DNA of 36,763 nucleotides from Myxococcales bacterium (GCA_014240065.1 JAAZXR010000014.1:1-36763); one strand, 5' to 3'. Numbered from the stretch's first letter, positions 17,838 to 26,255 are shown. Numbers and translations are program-made. Notes: a model not told the origin generated them from the sequence alone.

Positions 17838-18938
17838 ATGGCCAACCACGCCGCAGCTTCGCGAACCGCATCTCGCCGCGCGCTCACGTGGTCGATCCCG
17901 TGGTTGCTCACCGCGGTCACGGGCGTCGTCATGGCGTGGGTGACGGCGCGACAGCTCCAAGCGTCGGCGGATCTCGGAGCGCTTTGGACGGGTGGCTTCG
18001 ACCCATCGGTGCTCAACCGTACAGGTGCCGCGGACGTCGCGTTAATCTGGATCGATCACGAGTGGTGGCGGGGGCTCACCGCCTGTTTCATTCACGGGGG
18101 CTGGCTGCACTGGGGAGTCAACATGGTGTCGCTGCACGCGCTGTGGCCGTGGTGCCTCGCGGCGTTCGGGAGACGCAGCGCGCTCATGGCGTTGTTGTCA
18201 GGCGGCGCACTCGCGAGCCTCGCGTCGACCTATGCCGCTGAAGGCGTGGTGGTGGTGGGCGTCTCGGGGGGATTGTTCGCGCTGGCGTCGATGGTGGTCT
18301 ACGAGCGCGGCGAGGTGTGCCGCGACATACGTGGGCAGGTGGTGGGCGCGGTCGGCTTGTGCTTCTTCCTCGGATTCGCGCTCCCGCTCGCGTGGCCGAC
18401 GGGACCGAGGCTCGCCAATATTGGGCACGCCGTAGGCTGGGTCGTGGGTGGAATGTGGAGCATCGGAATCAGCGGGCGAGCGGGAAAGGCCTGGTGGAGC
18501 TGGCGGTTCCCGGTGCATCTCGCGATCACGGTGGCGACCTTCGGAATCGCGGAATTTCGCAACAGAACAATGTTCAGTGAGGTTTGTGGGGTACATTTGC
18601 TCCAGGATGGACGCGTGGAGGAGGCGATCGTGCTGCTCGATGTTGCCCATGGTCAACGCCCACAGTCGGCGGGGCGCGCGAACGCGCTCGCCTACGCGTT
18701 GTCGTTGTCTGGGCAGCGACTCAAGCAAGCTGCGGAGCTCTCGGACACAGCGCTCGCCAGCGATCCGGCGAACAGCAGCTATCTGGATACGCGTGGTTGG
18801 ATCCACTGCCGTGCGGGTGAGACGGAGGCGGGCGAACGGTCGCTGAGGGCTGCCTTGGCAGCGGCCGGAGGTGCAGACAATACAATCGCCGAACATCTTC
18901 GGGAGTGTGGTGAGGACCATTCAGTTCGAGCCGAGTGA
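17838..18938 (+). CDS. Rhomboid intramembrane serine protease with TPR tail
   Basis: 366 residues. Rhomboids cut substrate helices within the membrane. Visible: HxxxN at H91-N95 (WLHWGVNM), catalytic Ser143 in GVSGG, and catalytic His197 in NIGHAVGW, with hydrophobic helices between about 17 and 215. The C-terminal 130 residues carry TPR-like units (VEEAIVLLDVAHGQRPQSA, LKQAAELSDTALASDPANSS, TRGWIHCRAGETEAGERSL). The catalytic dyad is intact, so it should be active. The TPRs probably select substrates or partners. The ATG at 17838 is about 130 bases from the start of the divergent receiver protein gene, and the shared spacer presumably holds both promoters. Confidence 0.88.
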   Translation: MANHAAASRTASRRALTWSIPWLLTAVTGVVMAWVTARQLQASADLGALWTGGFDPSVLNRTGAADVALIWIDHEWWRGLTACFIHGGWLHWGVNMVSLHALWPWCLAAFGRRSALMALLSGGALASLASTYAAEGVVVVGVSGGLFALASMVVYERGEVCRDIRGQVVGAVGLCFFLGFALPLAWPTGPRLANIGHAVGWVVGGMWSIGISGRAGKAWWSWRFPVHLAITVATFGIAEFRNRTMFSEVCGVHLLQDGRVEEAIVLLDVAHGQRPQSAGRANALAYALSLSGQRLKQAAELSDTALASDPANSSYLDTRGWIHCRAGETEAGERSLRAALAAAGGADNTIAEHLRECGEDHSVRAE

Positions 18939-19125
18939 CTAATGGAGGCGCAGGTACGCCGTGCCGACCGTTCGACGTCCGCGTTGTTCGCTCGCTCAGG
19001 GAGGCTCGACGCTTGGTAGCGTGTGGAGCAGGGTAGGGCGCGACGAGCTATGGAGGTCCGTTTTTGGCGGATTTCACGGAATGATGGCGACCGATGGTTC
19101 CGGGCTCCAACCCGATGGCCGCCCG

Positions 19126-19141
19126 TGTTCCACGTGGAACA
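19126..19141. promoter_or_regulatory. parS centromere-like site 1
   Basis: TGTTCCACGTGGAACA is a perfect 16-bp palindrome (18 bp including flanking G and C). It matches 14 of 16 positions of the B. subtilis parS consensus TGTTTCACGTGAAACA, differing only at the symmetric positions 5 and 12; this C/G form is the one I recall for Myxococcus parS. ParB should bind here and load onto DNA for origin segregation. Confidence 0.9.
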
Positions 19142-19168
19142 CGCGGTGCTGTTCGCACAAAATCTCGA

Positions 19169-19184
19169 TGTTCCACGTGGAACA
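19169..19184. promoter_or_regulatory. parS centromere-like site 2
   Basis: A second identical TGTTCCACGTGGAACA, 43 bases after the start of the first and in the same non-coding gap. Two identical sites side by side make chance occurrence very unlikely. Confidence 0.9.
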
Positions 19185-19240
19185 CCCCCAAAGACTCCGC
19201 GCCAAACTGTCGATCCGCCCAGAGCAGCACTGCCTGGCAC

Positions 19241-19900
19241 CTACGGTTCTGGTTGTTCGGATCGAAGCAAGCGTACCTCCCAACCTCCGAGTGCCGACGA
19301 GGCCAGCTGTGCCGCGCCGGCTGGATTGGGTGCTCCCGGCCTCACGTGCATCATCACGAGCCCCCGTCTCCCCGCCAGACTCGAACCGACCGCCCACCAG
19401 GTCTCGGCGCTCCACACGGCCCGCGCGCTCACCACCCCCGGCGACAGGGCTTGAATCTCCTCGAGTGCCGTCGATCCTCCCGCGACGCCCACCCATCGAC
19501 CGTCGTCGAATCTCGCACGAACCACGCTCCAGTCGCGCCGTCCCATCGCCGCCAGGCTCAGCTCCAGAAAGTCTGCCCGCCGGGCCCGCGGCTCCACCAG
19601 CACCCCCGGGCACGGGTGACACGCGGCGACCCAGAGGCCTGGAAATCCGCCTCCAGCACCGAGATCGAGGAAGGCCCCCTCCGGCTCCGCCGCCCGTAAG
19701 GCCAACACAGCAGCTGTGCTCGCCTCGACCTGATCGGCCAATGCTCCCAATGAAACGATGTTCAACGCCATCTGATGCCGTCTCCAACCCTCGACGCACG
19801 CAACTGCGCGTTTCGCGCATACGTCATCGAGATCGCAGCCACGCTCTGCGAGCCATCCCAAAAGATCGTCTTCAAACTTTGCAGCCACGTCCAACATCAT
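19241..19900 (-). CDS. rsmG: 16S rRNA (guanine527-N7) methyltransferase
   Basis: 219 residues from the ATG at 19900 (a second ATG directly follows; GTG at 19939 is an upstream alternative). RsmG (GidB) methylates G527 of 16S rRNA. Signature: FLDLGAGGGFPGLWVA at about 77-92, the SAM-binding loop typical of this family, preceded by ALNIVS (usual xxNLTxI region). The later part (SARAVWSAETWWAV) is a divergent version of the family's SRAxAxLxxL. The stop lies 57 bases from parS site 2. In many bacteria rsmG sits with mnmG, parA and parB; here only parS is next to it, and bioF starts head to head with it. Confidence 0.85.
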   Translation of the reverse strand: MMLDVAAKFEDDLLGWLAERGCDLDDVCAKRAVACVEGWRRHQMALNIVSLGALADQVEASTAAVLALRAAEPEGAFLDLGAGGGFPGLWVAACHPCPGVLVEPRARRADFLELSLAAMGRRDWSVVRARFDDGRWVGVAGGSTALEEIQALSPGVVSARAVWSAETWWAVGSSLAGRRGLVMMHVRPGAPNPAGAAQLASSALGGWEVRLLRSEQPEP

Positions 19901-21110
19901 GCCACACGCACTATGCTCTCGGCGCTTGACCTCCCCCACCGACAAACGGGCGCGCGCGGTCCTCGACGATCTCCAGCGACGCCACCTGCTCCGGCAAGCG
20001 CCCGCCATCGAAAACCGCGACGGCGTCCACTATCTCGTCGACGGCGCTCCAGTCGTAGGTTTTTGCAGCAACGACTACCTCGGCTACGCGAGCGCAGCCA
20101 CCCCAGCCCCACGTTCCTCGGACCGTTCCACGGTTGGCGGCGCCGGGGCGTCCAGGCTCATCTGCGGCGATCTGCCGATCCACCGCGAAGTGGAACGACA
20201 GCTCGCTTCCATCAGCGGCTGTGAAGACGCGGTCTTGTTCGCCAGCGGATTTCAATTAAACGTCGGCGTGCTGCCAGCGCTCCTTCGAGCCACAGACGAC
20301 GTCTACAGTGATCGTCTCATCCACGCGTCCATGATCGACGGCCTGCGACTGTCGGAGTGCGCCCCACAGATCCTCCCACATCTCCACGCTCCCCCGGCTC
20401 GCGCTTCCGAGCAGCGGCGACACACCGACGCCGCCGCCTCCCCGCTGCGTTGGTGGATCTGTGAATCCTTGTACTCCATGGACGCCACCCGACACGATCC
20501 GCGGCAGCTCAACGCCTGGACCGCCGCGGGCCACAGCCTCTACCTCGACGGTGCGCACGATTTCGGGCTGTTCGAAGGCGGCGCCGGGTGGACCCAAGCA
20601 AATGACGTCGCCGTGGACCTCTACGTGGGAACGCTAGGGAAGGCCTACGGAGCCGCGGGGGCGTTCGTCGCGGCGACCCAACCCATCTGCGATTGGATTC
20701 GTAACACAGCGCGTTCCTTTATCTTCTCCACCGCCATGTCCCCCCTCGTCGCCGACCAGCTGCTCGCGCGCGTCCAACACGTGCGCGGCGCGGACGGGGA
20801 CGAGCGCCGCGCGACGCTGGCTGCTCGAGTCGAGCGCATGGCCGAGCTCTTGGAGCTCCCCATCGAGACCGCGATCATCCCCCTCGCGATCGGCGACCCG
20901 ACCCTCGCGCTCTCCATGTCACGCGAGCTTCGGGCCTGCGGCTGGCACGTGCAGGCCATCCGCCCGCCCACGGTCCCCGAGGGCACCTCGCGACTGCGCC
21001 TCACGCTCAGCGCAGCCCACACGCCGGCCCACCTCGAAGGCCTCGCGGTGGCGATCAAGACGCTGTATCGACGCGCGAACCATCCCCTGCGATTGGCGAC
21101 GCCTCCGTGA
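19899..21110 (+). CDS. bioF: 8-amino-7-oxononanoate synthase
   Basis: 403 residues. BioF is a PLP enzyme condensing pimeloyl thioester with L-alanine to KAPA, the first step of biotin ring assembly. Visible: FCSNDYLGYAS (family N-terminal motif), GAGASRLICGDLPIHREVE, YLDGAHDFG at about 215-223, and PLP lysine K248 in GTLGKAYG. In the usual DEAHSxG motif the Glu is Gly (DGAHD); the Asp and His are kept. A DNA-dense start is seen: its ATG at 19899 overlaps the ATG of the divergent rsmG, so either transcripts are leaderless or the true start is the downstream TTG at 19926. It overlaps bioD (GTGA). Confidence 0.88.
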   Translation: MPHALCSRRLTSPTDKRARAVLDDLQRRHLLRQAPAIENRDGVHYLVDGAPVVGFCSNDYLGYASAATPAPRSSDRSTVGGAGASRLICGDLPIHREVERQLASISGCEDAVLFASGFQLNVGVLPALLRATDDVYSDRLIHASMIDGLRLSECAPQILPHLHAPPARASEQRRHTDAAASPLRWWICESLYSMDATRHDPRQLNAWTAAGHSLYLDGAHDFGLFEGGAGWTQANDVAVDLYVGTLGKAYGAAGAFVAATQPICDWIRNTARSFIFSTAMSPLVADQLLARVQHVRGADGDERRATLAARVERMAELLELPIETAIIPLAIGDPTLALSMSRELRACGWHVQAIRPPTVPEGTSRLRLTLSAAHTPAHLEGLAVAIKTLYRRANHPLRLATPP

Positions 21111-21907
21111 CCTCCAGCGCCACGCCCGCCCGCAATTTCCCGCGCGTCTTCGTCGCGGGTACCGACACCGGGGTCGGCAAGACGGAAGTGTGCTGCGCGC
21201 TGATCCGCGCGGCCCGCCGTCGGAATCTCCGCGCGTTGCCCTTCAAGCCGGCGCAGTCTGGAGACGAGCGACCCACGGACGCCGAGCGCCTCGCGCGGGC
21301 CGCTCAACATCCCAGCCTGTCCGTCGACGACATCGCCCCGCTCCGTTACGAGCGCGCCCTCGCCCCCGGCATGGCCCAGGACATGAGCGCGTATCTCGAC
21401 CCGGCCGCGCCACAAGACCTCTCCCATCTCGCACAGGTCGAGCGCCACCTTGACGCCCTTGAGGCGCGACACGATCCCGACCTCGTCATCATCGAAGGGG
21501 CGGGGGGTCTGTTCGTCCCCATGCCCGGAGGGACCTGGCAACCGCGGTGGCTCGAGCGCCTGGGTGGCGCGGTCGTGCTGGTGGTGCGGCCGAGCCTCGG
21601 CACCATCAACCACACCTGGCTCACGCTCCACGCGCTCGAGACCTGCCGCGTCTCCGTGGCGGGGATCGTCATCAACGACGGCGCGAGTGAGGATGCGAGC
21701 GCCGACGACAGCGTCAGCCTCAACCGCCAGATCTTGGCGAGCCGCCCCGACGCGCCACTGTTAGGGAGCTTCCCACGCCGCGGCGACCGCCCGACACCCG
21801 CCGCGGAAGACCACCTCTTCGACGCGCTGTGGTCCCGCCTCCAACGGGCGGAGTCCATCGCGGCCGACGGAGACGTGAAGCGAGCCTCACTTTCCGATAC
21901 AAAATGA
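21107..21907 (+). CDS. bioD: Dethiobiotin synthetase
   Basis: 266 residues from a GTG at 21107 that overlaps the bioF stop. BioD closes the ureido ring: DAPA plus CO2 and ATP gives dethiobiotin. Visible: P-loop GTDTGVGKTE at 18-27, FKPAQSGDE (family K-P-x-xSG motif for substrate binding), and IIEGAGGLFVPM (family EGAGG motif). The core is complete, with slight C-terminal extension beyond the usual 220-230 residues. The 3' end overlaps the convergent mnmE gene by 21 bases. No bioA or bioB is in the window, so the pathway is split. Confidence 0.92.
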   Translation: MTSSATPARNFPRVFVAGTDTGVGKTEVCCALIRAARRRNLRALPFKPAQSGDERPTDAERLARAAQHPSLSVDDIAPLRYERALAPGMAQDMSAYLDPAAPQDLSHLAQVERHLDALEARHDPDLVIIEGAGGLFVPMPGGTWQPRWLERLGGAVVLVVRPSLGTINHTWLTLHALETCRVSVAGIVINDGASEDASADDSVSLNRQILASRPDAPLLGSFPRRGDRPTPAAEDHLFDALWSRLQRAESIAADGDVKRASLSDTK

Positions 21908-23278
21908 GCTAAAAATCTCCTCGAGCACCCGCGCCCCCACTGGCCCGGTCGCGCTGCGCCCCAAGATCGCGTCGAGCCGCCCCTGCGCCTCCTGCAAGGG
22001 CAGGGCGGCGATCTCCAAGGTCCCGGCGCCCCTGCCAAGCTCGTCCGCGGCGTCACGCAACGACGCCGCCGCCTCGCGGCAGCGCGCCTCATGGCGTCGC
22101 AGCCCGATCCACCCGCCGTCCGTCTCGCCCCACAGCCGCTCGATGATCGCGGCGCGGAGCGGGTCGATTCCACGGCCCGAATGCGCGCTCACAGACAACC
22201 CAGCCTCCGGCTCAAGCGCGCCCCGCTCGGGACCCGACAGCAAGTCTACTTTCGTTGCAATCGTCAGCACGGACGCCGCGCCCCGCTCCACCAACGGCGC
22301 GGGCAGGGCGGTCCTGGCTTGGTCCACCCCGCGGATCCACAGCACCAAGTCCGCCTTGTCCACTTGCTCGGCGCTCAACTCCACCCCCGCCGCCTCGATG
22401 GCGTCCCGCGCCCCCCGAAAACCCGCGGTGTCCACGAGGGTCAAGGCCTTGCCCGACCACTCACACTCCACCTCTACGTAGTCGCGCGTCGTGCCCGGCA
22501 CATCCGCGACGATCGCCCGCGACGCGCCTACGAGCGCGTTGAACAGCGCGCTCTTCCCCGCGTTCGGCGCCCCCGCCAACACCACCCGTAACCTGCTCCG
22601 CGCCCGCATCCCCTGGGCGAAGCGAGCCAGCCACGCGCGCACCTCCGCCTCAAGCTCCTCGCAGCTCACGCTCCACCGCGCCACCTCTTCGTCGGCGAGG
22701 TCCTCTGGAAATCCGATCGCCCCCTCCACCGCCGCGCGCAGCGACGCCAACCGATCTCGCACCCGCTCCACCTCTCGCGTCAGCTCGCCGGACATCAGGC
22801 GGCGACCATGCTCGAGCTCCGCCTGGGTCGTGGCCCCGATGACCGCCGCGATCCCCTCCGCCTGATCGAGCGTCAAGCGACCGTGCTCGAACGCACGACG
22901 CGTGAAATCACCGGCGCCCGCCGGCCTCGCCCCCGCACAAATCAACCACTCGACCACATCATGGACGTTGCGCTCCCCCGCGTGGACGTGCAACTCCACG
23001 ACATCCTCCCCGGTGAACGACCGCGGCCCCGGCATCCACAACACCATCCCCTCTTCGCGGCGCGCCCGCCTCGTCGCCTCGCCGTCGCCCGCCTCGTCCG
23101 CAGACGCGATGACGCGAACGCTCGCGCGCCTCGCCTCCGGCATCGGACCCCGGATGACGCGCGCGGCGATCCTCGCCGCGTCGGGTCCGCTCAGCCGAAT
23201 GATGGACACGCCACCGTCGGGGGTTCCTGTCGCGACGCCGACCAAGGTCGCGCGCGCCGCCCCCTCGAGCGCGCTCAC
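21887..23278 (-). CDS. mnmE: tRNA modification GTPase MnmE
   Basis: 463 residues from a GTG at 23278, 3 bases after the jag stop with GGAAGG upstream. MnmE with MnmG makes the cmnm5/nm5 modification on wobble uridine 34. The N-terminal folate-binding domain includes ATGTPDGGVSIIRLSGPDA. The GTPase domain has G1 GAPNAGKSALFNAL near residue 240, G2 GTTRD, G3 DTAGF and G4 TKVD. The C-terminus ends in CIGK, the conserved C-x-GK motif essential for catalysis. The gene is last in the rpmH-rnpA-yidD-yidC-jag-mnmE cluster, its classical position near oriC. It converges on and overlaps bioD by 21 bases. Confidence 0.95.
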   Translation of the reverse strand: MSALEGAARATLVGVATGTPDGGVSIIRLSGPDAARIAARVIRGPMPEARRASVRVIASADEAGDGEATRRARREEGMVLWMPGPRSFTGEDVVELHVHAGERNVHDVVEWLICAGARPAGAGDFTRRAFEHGRLTLDQAEGIAAVIGATTQAELEHGRRLMSGELTREVERVRDRLASLRAAVEGAIGFPEDLADEEVARWSVSCEELEAEVRAWLARFAQGMRARSRLRVVLAGAPNAGKSALFNALVGASRAIVADVPGTTRDYVEVECEWSGKALTLVDTAGFRGARDAIEAAGVELSAEQVDKADLVLWIRGVDQARTALPAPLVERGAASVLTIATKVDLLSGPERGALEPEAGLSVSAHSGRGIDPLRAAIIERLWGETDGGWIGLRRHEARCREAAASLRDAADELGRGAGTLEIAALPLQEAQGRLDAILGRSATGPVGARVLEEIFSSFCIGK

Positions 23279-23281
23279 CCG

Positions 23282-23803
23282 CTAGCCTTCCGCGTTGGCG
23301 AACACCACCACGTGCCGGCGGCGACCTTCGCCCTCGGACTCGGTCCGGAGGCCGGCCTCGGCCATGGCCATGTGGACCACGCGACGCTCCATGGCGCTCA
23401 TGGGCTCGAAGTGATGGGACTTGCCGGACGATTTCACCTTCGCGGCGACGCCGTCGGCGAGCTCCTTGAGGCTGTCCTCGCGGCGGGTGCGATATCCACC
23501 CACGTCCAGCGTAATCCGCATGCGCCCGAGGCCCTCCGCTTGGAGCACGCGCAAGGCGAGGTACTGCAGGGCGTCGAGGGTGGATCCGTGTCGACCGATC
23601 AGCAGGCCCTCTTCGTCCGAGCCGCAGTTCAAATCGCAGTGCAGACCGTCCTCCTCAAGGTCGATGTCGACCTCGACATCAACGCCGAGCATGCCGAGCA
23701 CCGATTCCAAGAACGAGCGAACCACGGGGACCGCCTTCGTGATTCGGTCGGTCAGGTCCTCGGCGGTGGTGGAGGTGTGAGCGGTTGTATTTTCTTCTGA
23801 CAT
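23282..23803 (-). CDS. jag: Jag/SpoIIIJ-associated KH-R3H RNA-binding protein
   Basis: 173 residues from the ATG at 23803, with AAAGG about 6 bases upstream; a longer frame reaches 24439 but that part is antisense to yidC in another frame. KH domain with GLLIGRHG at 66-73, and a C-terminal R3H motif (R140-x3-H144) within MSAMERRVVHMAM. The protein lacks the N-terminal Jag_N domain of Firmicutes, as is usual in Proteobacteria-like lineages. Role: RNA binding linked to the membrane insertase YidC by conserved adjacency; molecular function is still unclear. It starts 8 bases after the yidC stop. Confidence 0.92.
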   Translation of the reverse strand: MSEENTTAHTSTTAEDLTDRITKAVPVVRSFLESVLGMLGVDVEVDIDLEEDGLHCDLNCGSDEEGLLIGRHGSTLDALQYLALRVLQAEGLGRMRITLDVGGYRTRREDSLKELADGVAAKVKSSGKSHHFEPMSAMERRVVHMAMAEAGLRTESEGEGRRRHVVVFANAEG

Positions 23804-23811
23804 GAAAACCT

Positions 23812-25521
23812 TTAAGAGGCCTCGGCCTGGGCTGCGTCGTCGTTCGCCTGCGGGCGGACGATCGCCAGCGTCTGAATCACGCCGATGACAGTGCTCGCAA
23901 AGATATACACCGTCAAGCCGGCAGGCAAGAACAGCATCATGACGGTGAAAATGACTGGCATGAGGGTCTGCATCATCTTCGCCTGCTCGTTGTCTGCGGC
24001 CGGTGTCGGCTGCAATTTGGTCTGGAGATACATCACCGCGCCCATCGCGAGCGGCAAGATGTAGTAGGGATCTTGCGAGGTGAGGTCGGGGACCCACAAA
24101 AACGGCACGTGATACAGCTCCACCGCCGCCTGCAAGCTCGCGTACAACGCGATAAACACGGGAAACTGCAGCAGGAGTGGCAAGCAGCCGGCCAGCGGGT
24201 TCGCCCCCGCGCGCGACATGGCCGCTTGCATCTCTTGATTCAGCTTCATCTTGTCGTCTTTGTACTTTTCCTTCAGCGCCGTGAGCTCGGGCTGAATTAC
24301 CTTCATCGCCTTCATGCTCTTCATCTGCTTGAGGGTCAACGGCAACATGGCGATACGCACCACCACCGTCAGCAAGATGATCGCGAGACCCCAGATGCCG
24401 GTGAGGGAATAGAACCATCGCAGCATGCTCAGCATCCAACCGCCGAGCACCTCACTGAGGGAGCCGAACCATCCCCAGTCGATGGCGCGCTTGAGCGACA
24501 CGCCCTCGACGGCGCCAAACTGCATCAAGTCATTCTCGAACTTCGGCCCCAAAAAGAGCCCGAACCGGTAGGTGCGCGTGGCGCCTGGGTCGACGGTCTC
24601 TTTGCCGCCTAGCAGCGTGCTGTATTGGGTGCGGTCTTCCTCGGTGTTCATCGCGCACCCGACTCCGCTGAAGCCATCGGGGACGATCACTTGCGCGAAG
24701 AAGTTCGTGCTCACGCCCGTCCACTGCGTCGGCGCCATGGACCGCTGCTCCTCCCCGGGCACGGCATCCTCGCCTCCGCCACCAAAGGGGTTGCAGCCGC
24801 CCCCTCCAAAGTCGGTCGTGTCGCGGTCCTCCATCTCCTCACCTTGGGAGCAGAGGGTGCGGTGAATGTCGTAGCGGTCTTCTTCTCCGCTCGCGCCGAG
24901 CCTGGTGACCAGGTTAAGGCGGTGCGTCTTGGGGACCGGCCCCTTGTTCGTCACCGTCACGACATACTCCGCCTCGTAGCCCTCCGTGAGGGTGAGGCGC
25001 TGGGTGACCTCGGCCGACGCGCTGGACTGCGAAACCGTGACGCTGCGCTCATCGAGGGCGGTCACGTGCTGGGGAGCGTCGCGCAGGTCGAGCTGGTTGC
25101 CGTCGCCGTCGAATTGCAACTCGAGGGTGCGGTGATTACCGAGCAAAAAGAGGTCTGCGACCTCGCCGTCCGCCCGTTCAAACTGCTCCCCAAGAATCTC
25201 AATATTTGAGATGAGACCTTGACCCGCGTTCGTGACGTCGAGGACGAGCTTGTCTCCTACGAGTTTGCCCTCACGGCGCTCAAACACCTGGGCTGGGGCC
25301 GCGACGTCTTCCGCCGCTGCGATCACCTTTGCGTCGGCGGTCTCGGGGTCCTTGGGCTTCACGACCTCTGCAGATTTCTCTGGCGCGACCGCTGCCTCCG
25401 GTCCTTGTGTTTCCTCCGGCGGCACCGGCGGGAACGCCAGGTTCCATCCGGTGATCATCAACAACGAAAGACCGCTGAAGATCAGCATCCGCTGCGTAAA
25501 GCTCATGTCCTCAAGTGCCAT
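23812..25521 (-). CDS. yidC: Membrane protein insertase YidC
   Basis: 569 residues. It inserts and folds inner-membrane proteins with or without Sec. Gram-negative layout: N-terminal helix (MLIFSGLSLLMITGWNLAF), a large periplasmic domain to about residue 350, then the conserved five-helix core with WGLAIILLTVVVRIAMLPLT, the cytoplasmic charged hairpin (KEKYKDDKMKLNQEM), NPLAGCLPLLLQFPVFIALY, and the last helices with GLTVYIF. The hydrophilic-groove Arg is present in VVVRIAMLPL. A Gly-rich insert (GGGGCNPFGGGGED) in the periplasmic domain is unusual. Start alternatives at 25521 and 25506; 25521 is used. Followed by jag with an 8-base gap. Confidence 0.95.
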   Translation of the reverse strand: MALEDMSFTQRMLIFSGLSLLMITGWNLAFPPVPPEETQGPEAAVAPEKSAEVVKPKDPETADAKVIAAAEDVAAPAQVFERREGKLVGDKLVLDVTNAGQGLISNIEILGEQFERADGEVADLFLLGNHRTLELQFDGDGNQLDLRDAPQHVTALDERSVTVSQSSASAEVTQRLTLTEGYEAEYVVTVTNKGPVPKTHRLNLVTRLGASGEEDRYDIHRTLCSQGEEMEDRDTTDFGGGGCNPFGGGGEDAVPGEEQRSMAPTQWTGVSTNFFAQVIVPDGFSGVGCAMNTEEDRTQYSTLLGGKETVDPGATRTYRFGLFLGPKFENDLMQFGAVEGVSLKRAIDWGWFGSLSEVLGGWMLSMLRWFYSLTGIWGLAIILLTVVVRIAMLPLTLKQMKSMKAMKVIQPELTALKEKYKDDKMKLNQEMQAAMSRAGANPLAGCLPLLLQFPVFIALYASLQAAVELYHVPFLWVPDLTSQDPYYILPLAMGAVMYLQTKLQPTPAADNEQAKMMQTLMPVIFTVMMLFLPAGLTVYIFASTVIGVIQTLAIVRPQANDDAAQAEAS

Positions 25522-25551
25522 TGTCGCTCGTCGTCGTTCCCGCGCGCAGGT

Positions 25552-25878
25552 CTACACCAATGTGTCCGCCGCGTCTTCTTTGAGCGCACGCCCTCGTGAG
25601 AGCGCCGCGCGTGGCGGAGGATCGTAGCCCCCCTCGTTGAATGGGTGGCAGCGTGCCACACGTCGCGCGGAAAGCCATCCTCCGCGGACTAGACCATGCT
25701 CACATAGGCAGTGCGCCGCGTAGTGAGAGCAGGTCGGGCTGAATCTGCACCGGGGGCCGAGCAGCGGAGATATCCAGCGCTGGTAACCGCGCAAAACCCA
25801 CAACAGCGGCAGCACCCACGCGCTCGCGTAGCGATCTGGTCGCTCGGCGAGACTTGGCTCCTCCACCGGGCTGGTCAT
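25552..25878 (-). CDS. yidD: Membrane protein insertion efficiency factor YidD
   Basis: 108 residues. YidD is a small inner-membrane-associated protein that helps YidC-dependent insertion. The family signature is clear: LRGYQRWISPLLGPRCRFSPTCSHYAAHCLCEHG and CHPFNEGGYDPPP, with both cysteine-containing motifs. The N-terminal 20 residues ([20 protein letters not shown]) are an extension with no known role. The ATG overlaps the rnpA stop by 4 bases, and yidC starts 30 bases downstream. Confidence 0.95.
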   Translation of the reverse strand: MTSPVEEPSLAERPDRYASAWVLPLLWVLRGYQRWISPLLGPRCRFSPTCSHYAAHCLCEHGLVRGGWLSARRVARCHPFNEGGYDPPPRAALSRGRALKEDAADTLV

Positions 25879-26255
25879 GGGCGTCCTCGAGGTGCGAGCT
25901 GGCCCGCGAGCGCGTCAAAGTCGGCGAGCACCTCTGCGTAGGAGACGCGTGCCGCGTTGCGCTTCGCCACAAACACGAAATCCATGCCGATCGGGAGCTC
26001 GCCGCGGCGATGTCGAAAAACTTCACGCACCCGCCGCTTAACCGCGTTGCGCCGGACGGCATTCCCCACCTTCTTGGTCACTGTGATCCCGAGACGTTGC
26101 GAAACTTCGTCCTCTTGAACACGCGGGCGTCCAGAGGTGAAGACCATAAAAAACCGGACGTGGGTCTTCGCGCCACGTCGTTGGACGCGCAGAAAATCCC
26201 GGCGCTTTTTCAGTCTCCAACGGGCGCCGTACCGGCGCCGGAGGTCACTTGCCAC
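25875..26255 (-). CDS. rnpA: Ribonuclease P protein component
   Basis: 126 residues. RnpA is the protein subunit that binds the tRNA leader and supports RnpB RNA catalysis in tRNA 5' maturation. The RNR motif region [21 protein letters not shown] is at 61-81, preceded by RLGITVT. Starts with GTG at 26255, inside the end of rpmH (11-base overlap), so it is coupled to rpmH; no strong SD is visible. A later internal start is possible but would cut into the conserved N-terminus ([11 protein letters not shown]). Canonical position between rpmH and yidD. Confidence 0.94.
   Translation of the reverse strand: MASDLRRRYGARWRLKKRRDFLRVQRRGAKTHVRFFMVFTSGRPRVQEDEVSQRLGITVTKKVGNAVRRNAVKRRVREVFRHRRGELPIGMDFVFVAKRNAARVSYAEVLADFDALAGQLAPRGRP

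Larger units (their letters stand above)
18939..19240. other. Intergenic region carrying two parS sites
   Basis: About 300 bases between the convergent stops of the rhomboid gene and rsmG. Apart from two parS-like palindromes at 19126 and 19169 I see no gene or RNA in it. Confidence 0.7.

Noticed and set aside
23803-24439. N-terminal extension of jag
   Set aside because: It is antisense-frame sequence inside yidC; the ATG at 23803 has a good SD and fits the family.
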